37,384 nt of DNA from Gulosibacter hominis (GTDB lineage: Bacteria; Actinomycetota; Actinomycetes; Actinomycetales; Microbacteriaceae), in NCBI RefSeq assembly GCF_904842695.1, contig NZ_CAJGWQ010000018.1, positions 1 through 37,384 of the forward strand, read 5' to 3'. The position numbers and the translations under genes were made by a program. This document shows, one piece after another, positions 35,315 through 37,384 of the stretch. How positions within the stretch are numbered: position 1 is the first letter of the stretch; each line of letters begins with the position of its first letter. The notes under the pieces were generated by a model. The model saw nothing but the letters and a program-made list of their open reading frames with translations. It was not told where the DNA came from and searched no databases.

Positions 35315-36285
35315 CAATTACTCCTGATCCGTTCAACTGCGCGCAAGCGAACCGGCTTGGCGCGGGGGTTGTCGTCAACTTCGTTGTGGTCCGCTTGCTC
35401 GGCCCCGCGAGTGAGTGAGACAAACTCGGGTTCGAGCTCGGGCGGGATAAATGGCAGTCCGGCTGGCACATTGGCCGTGGTGGCCTCGTGGAAGGTGTGT
35501 TTCACAAAGCGGTCTTCAAGTGATTGATAGGCCTCGACTACGACGCGACCGCCCACACGCACCCGCCCCAACGCCTGCGGTATTGCCGACTCGAGCGCCT
35601 CGAGTTCGCGGTTCACTGCGATGCGCAGCGCCTGAAATACGCGCTTGGCCGGGTGGCCGGCGTTGCGCTTGGCCGCCGGGGTGGCCTGTTGCAAAATTTC
35701 GACAAGTTCGAGCGTGGTTGCCGGTGGGTTGGGTGCGGCGACAATCGCACGCGCATAGCGCCCGGCCAGCGGCTCGTCGCCGTAGCGGCGAAACAGGTCG
35801 CGTAGCTCGGTCTCGCTCGACTGCGTGAGCAGTTCAGCGGCGGTGATGCCGACTGACTGATCCATTCGCATATCGAGGGGCGCATCCCGCATATAAGAAA
35901 AACCGCGCTCGGTTTCATCAAGCTGCAGCGACGAAACACCGAGGTCAAAAAACACCGCATCAACCTCAGCCACACCGAGCTCATCGAGCTTTTCGTCGAA
36001 CTGGTCATATACGGCGTGCACGGTGGTGACCCGGTCACCAAACTCGCTCAGCCGCTGCTGCGCGAGCGCAATGGCGTCACTGTCGCGGTCGAAGCCGATA
36101 AGCCGCGCCCGCGGATTAGCTCGCAATACGGCGGCCGCGTGGCCACCCATTCCGAGGGTGCAGTCGACGTAGATCGCATCCGAGATCTCGAGCGCTGGTG
36201 ATACCAGCTCGACCACTCGCTCGACCATCACCGGGGTGTGGATGGCTGCGGGGTCACCGTAGCGGCTGTCTGCGGTGTTTTCCAT
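35314..36285 (-). CDS. rsmH: 16S rRNA (cytosine(1402)-N(4))-methyltransferase
   Basis: Methylates C1402 of 16S rRNA at the ribosomal P site; formerly mraW. The 323-residue product has the HTPVMVERV start motif (residues 16-24), the SAM-binding YVDCTLGMGGHA near 40, GFDRDSDAI near 65, the FFDLGVSSLQLD motif near 113, and AYQSLEDRFVKH near 258. Length and motifs are normal. The ATG at 36285 has AGGGG upstream. It lies 139 nt downstream of mraZ, a gap with a pair of direct repeats, and overlaps ftsL by one base. Confidence 0.96.
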   Translation of the reverse strand: MENTADSRYGDPAAIHTPVMVERVVELVSPALEISDAIYVDCTLGMGGHAAAVLRANPRARLIGFDRDSDAIALAQQRLSEFGDRVTTVHAVYDQFDEKLDELGVAEVDAVFFDLGVSSLQLDETERGFSYMRDAPLDMRMDQSVGITAAELLTQSSETELRDLFRRYGDEPLAGRYARAIVAAPNPPATTLELVEILQQATPAAKRNAGHPAKRVFQALRIAVNRELEALESAIPQALGRVRVGGRVVVEAYQSLEDRFVKHTFHEATTANVPAGLPFIPPELEPEFVSLTRGAEQADHNEVDDNPRAKPVRLRAVERIRSN

Positions 36286-36304
36286 ATCTGCCCCTGTCTG
36301 CTTT

Positions 36305-36425
36305 GTTCTGAACCTCGAACCCGCGCTATTCCCGACCCGCCGCCGGGGAAGGTGCTTCGGGACGTGATCTGCTGCCGGGGAAGGTGCCTCAGATCGCCGA
36401 ACAGCACGAGATCGAAGCTCAGAAC
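36305..36425. repeat. repeats in the mraZ-rsmH gap
   Basis: GCCGGGGAAGGTGC(T/C)TC occurs twice, at 36342-36358 and 36374-36390, 16 of 17 identical with a 32-nt period. Flanking them, GTTCTGAAC-type sequence at 36305 and TCAGAAC at 36419-36425 form an inverted pair (13 of 16 matching when extended). The last bases touch the mraZ stop codon. Confidence 0.6.
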
Positions 36426-36856
36426 TAGAACAGTCCTGGGATCACCTCCTCCGCGGTCTCCGAGAAGCTGGCTTCATTGGCATCGAGGTAGGTCTGCCAT
36501 GCCTGTGCGTCCCAAATTTCGGCGCGATTACCGGCACCGATAACGGCCAGTTCGCGGTCGAGCCCGGCGTATTGGCGCAGCTGCGCGGGAATGGTGACGC
36601 GGTGTTGACGGTCGGGGGTTTCGCTGTGGGCACCCGATAGCAGCAGACGCAGGTAGTCGCGTGCCTGCTTACTGGTGACGGGGGCTTGACGGATGCGGTC
36701 GTGAAACCCGGCAAATTCGTCGTTCGAGAAGACGTAGATGCAGCGGTCTTGACCGCGGGTCATCACCACACCGTCAGCCAGTTCGTCACGAAATTTTGCC
36801 GGCAGGATGAGCCGCCCTTTTTCGTCGAGCTTGGGCGAGAAGGTGCCAAGAAACAC
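36425..36856 (-). CDS. mraZ: transcriptional regulator MraZ
   Basis: A DNA-binding protein that controls the dcw cluster, usually as an autorepressor. The 143-residue product consists of two AbrB/SpoVT-like halves, each with the D-x-x-x-R signature: [16 protein letters not shown] at about residues 11-26 and [17 protein letters not shown] at about 82-98. The start is GTG at 36856 with GGAGG upstream, giving the standard [21 protein letters not shown] boxes at 10-bp spacing lie 29-67 nt upstream. First gene of the cluster; the next gene beyond its control region is an IS481 transposase remnant or element. Confidence 0.96.
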   Translation of the reverse strand: MFLGTFSPKLDEKGRLILPAKFRDELADGVVMTRGQDRCIYVFSNDEFAGFHDRIRQAPVTSKQARDYLRLLLSGAHSETPDRQHRVTIPAQLRQYAGLDRELAVIGAGNRAEIWDAQAWQTYLDANEASFSETAEEVIPGLF

Positions 36857-36884
36857 GATCGCCCCTCCTCTCGACGCGACTCAT

Positions 36885-36923
36885 CTCCACCAACACTCCC
36901 CACTTTACTCCACTTCACACCAC
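36885..36923 (-). promoter_or_regulatory. MraZ-box array upstream of mraZ
   Basis: On the minus strand, GTGGTG (36923-36918), GTGGAG (36913-36908) and GTGGGG (36903-36898) recur at exactly 10-bp spacing, with a fourth GTGGAG at 36890-36885. Evenly spaced G-rich direct repeats upstream of mraZ are the known layout of MraZ operators. They lie between the start codon and a CATAAT -10 candidate at 36982-36977. Confidence 0.7.
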
Positions 36924-37163
36924 AAAGGCAGATTTCAAGGCCTAAAACTGCGGAAATTTTCAGGTTGTACCGCTGAATTATGCGGGTGGTGCGAAGTGGA
37001 GGAAAAAACCACATTTTGGCGCTTTTAGAACCGCTAAGCTCCGCCGCGGGGAGCGACGGCACACAATTTGCTCCAATCGAGTGGCCGCCAGTGGTGGCAC
37101 GGTGCACTGAAGGCATCGCGCAGAAAGGAGACCACGCAGGCATCGACGCCGTGGAAAAACAAT
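36924..37163. other. intergenic stretch upstream of mraZ
   Basis: No gene recognised. It holds a CATAAT -10 candidate on the minus strand (36982-36977) for the dcw cluster and, at 36986-37005, an inverted copy of the MraZ boxes. Open frames here have no family resemblance, and the region is more AT-rich around 36930-37030 than its surroundings, as expected of promoter DNA. Confidence 0.6.
36986..37005 (+). promoter_or_regulatory. inverted copy of the MraZ boxes
   Basis: On the plus strand GTGGTG (36986-36991) and GTGGAG (36996-37001) have the same 10-bp spacing. The 20-bp segment agrees at 18 of 20 positions with the minus-strand segment at 36923-36904. It faces away from mraZ, toward the insertion sequence. 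Confidence 0.55.
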
Positions 37164-37192
37164 CCCGCCCCAACCGGCTTGGTTGGGGCGGG
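37164..37192 (-). terminator. terminator between the IS481 transposase and mraZ
   Basis: CCCGCCCCAACC (37164-37175) and GGTTGGGGCGGG (37181-37192) form a perfect 12-bp stem with a 5-nt loop. On the minus strand it is followed by ATTGTTTTTCC, so it would stop transcripts running out of the transposase gene toward mraZ. The right arm is duplicated (see the adjacent repeat). Confidence 0.8.
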
Positions 37193-37220
37193 AGAAAAGT
37201 GTTGGGGCGGGAGGAAAGTG
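37183..37220. repeat. 19-nt tandem repeat at the IS481 flank
   Basis: TTGGGGCGGGAGAAAAGTG (37183-37201) is followed directly by TTGGGGCGGGAGGAAAGTG (37202-37220), 18 of 19 identical. The first unit supplies the right arm of the terminator, and the second could pair with the same left arm instead. Confidence 0.75.
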
Positions 37221-37252
37221 GAGCGTCGGCCGAAACGACCGGCTGCTACCGG

Positions 37253-37384
37253 CTAGATGTAGTTGGTCATGACGTTGTCGACACGGGTGTGGAGGCGTGA
37301 GGCCGGTGGCTGGTCACTGCAGGCGGTGTGGGGTCGATGATAGTTGTAGTGATGGTTCCAGGCTTTAAGAGCTTCTCGTCGCTG
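37253..37384 (-). CDS. IS481-family transposase, C-terminal fragment (continues past window)
   Basis: The last 43 codons of a DDE transposase, running in from beyond the right edge. The minus-strand frame reads WNHHYNYHRPHTAC, then QPPASRLHTRV, and ends NVMTNYI before TAG at 37255-37253, the typical C-terminus of IS481-type integrase-core transposases. Whether the rest of the gene is intact cannot be seen. The element's terminal inverted repeat should lie between 37163 and 37253 but was not recognised with confidence. Confidence 0.85.
   Translation of the reverse strand, partial: QRREALKAWNHHYNYHRPHTACSDQPPASRLHTRVDNVMTNYI

Noticed and set aside
36980-37300. Possible small gene upstream of mraZ on the plus strand
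   Set aside because: It crosses the MraZ-box copy, the terminator hairpin and the transposase end; no ribosome-binding site and no family resemblance.
1-37384. tRNA genes, CRISPR arrays, prophage, toxin-antitoxin or defence systems
   Set aside because: None recognised on either strand; nearly all sequence is explained by conserved housekeeping genes.

Overview
The window is a stretch of actinobacterial core chromosome. The GC-rich codon use, the division and wall (dcw) cluster running into sepF, yggT, divIVA, lspA, rluD and dnaE, the CtaC/CtaD/CtaF oxidase genes, polyphosphate glucokinase, a DUF3043 protein and TANNNT promoters set 6-9 nt before start codons all fit. The overall order suggests Microbacteriaceae; that family call is an inference from gene order, not from a marker search.

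Layout. 1-1630 (+): 3' part of map, then ppgK. 1696-2055 (-): RNase P RNA with its own promoter. 2094-3699 (-): Nif3-like gene and a coiled-coil protein of the C4 zinc-ribbon family. 3774-4846 (+): PH-domain membrane protein and apt. A bidirectional terminator separates apt from the oxidase genes ctaC-ctaD-ctaF (-, 8049-4970). Upstream of ctaC lie an ErpA-type iron-sulfur insertion gene and an M20 dipeptidase (-). A DUF3043 membrane protein (+, 10138-10734) is followed by a second bidirectional terminator. From about 36.9 kb down to 10.8 kb almost everything is on the minus strand: mraZ-rsmH-ftsL-ftsI-(murE-like)-murF-mraY-murD-ftsW-murG-murC-ftsQ-ftsZ-yggS-sepF-yggT-divIVA-lspA-rluD-dnaE-hisD-nrdR-pyrD. 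The far right edge holds the C-terminal end of an IS481-type transposase.

How the genes work together. The minus-strand block makes UDP-MurNAc-pentapeptide and lipid II (MurC, MurD, MurF, MraY, MurG), polymerises and crosslinks it at the septum (FtsW, FtsI), and positions the division and polar growth machinery (FtsL, FtsQ, FtsZ, SepF, DivIVA). Many junctions are stop/start overlaps of 4 nt or less, so translation is probably coupled. Self-regulation by MraZ is suggested by GTGGNG boxes at 10-bp spacing upstream of mraZ.

Main oddities. (1) The gene in the murE slot keeps the frame and part of the fold but has lost the ATP-binding loop and the whole C-terminal ligase domain; it looks like a retained pseudoenzyme. 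(2) The C4 zinc-ribbon protein has lost three of its four zinc cysteines. (3) The MraZ boxes occur a second time in inverted orientation, facing the side where the insertion sequence now lies. (4) Decayed copies of the 3' strand of the RNase P P1 helix follow rnpB. (5) A nested inverted structure interrupts the cluster between murG and murC, and a 16-bp palindrome overlaps the probable ftsZ promoter. (6) pgeF, often between ftsZ and yggS in actinobacteria, is absent. No tRNA, rRNA, CRISPR array, prophage or defence genes were seen.
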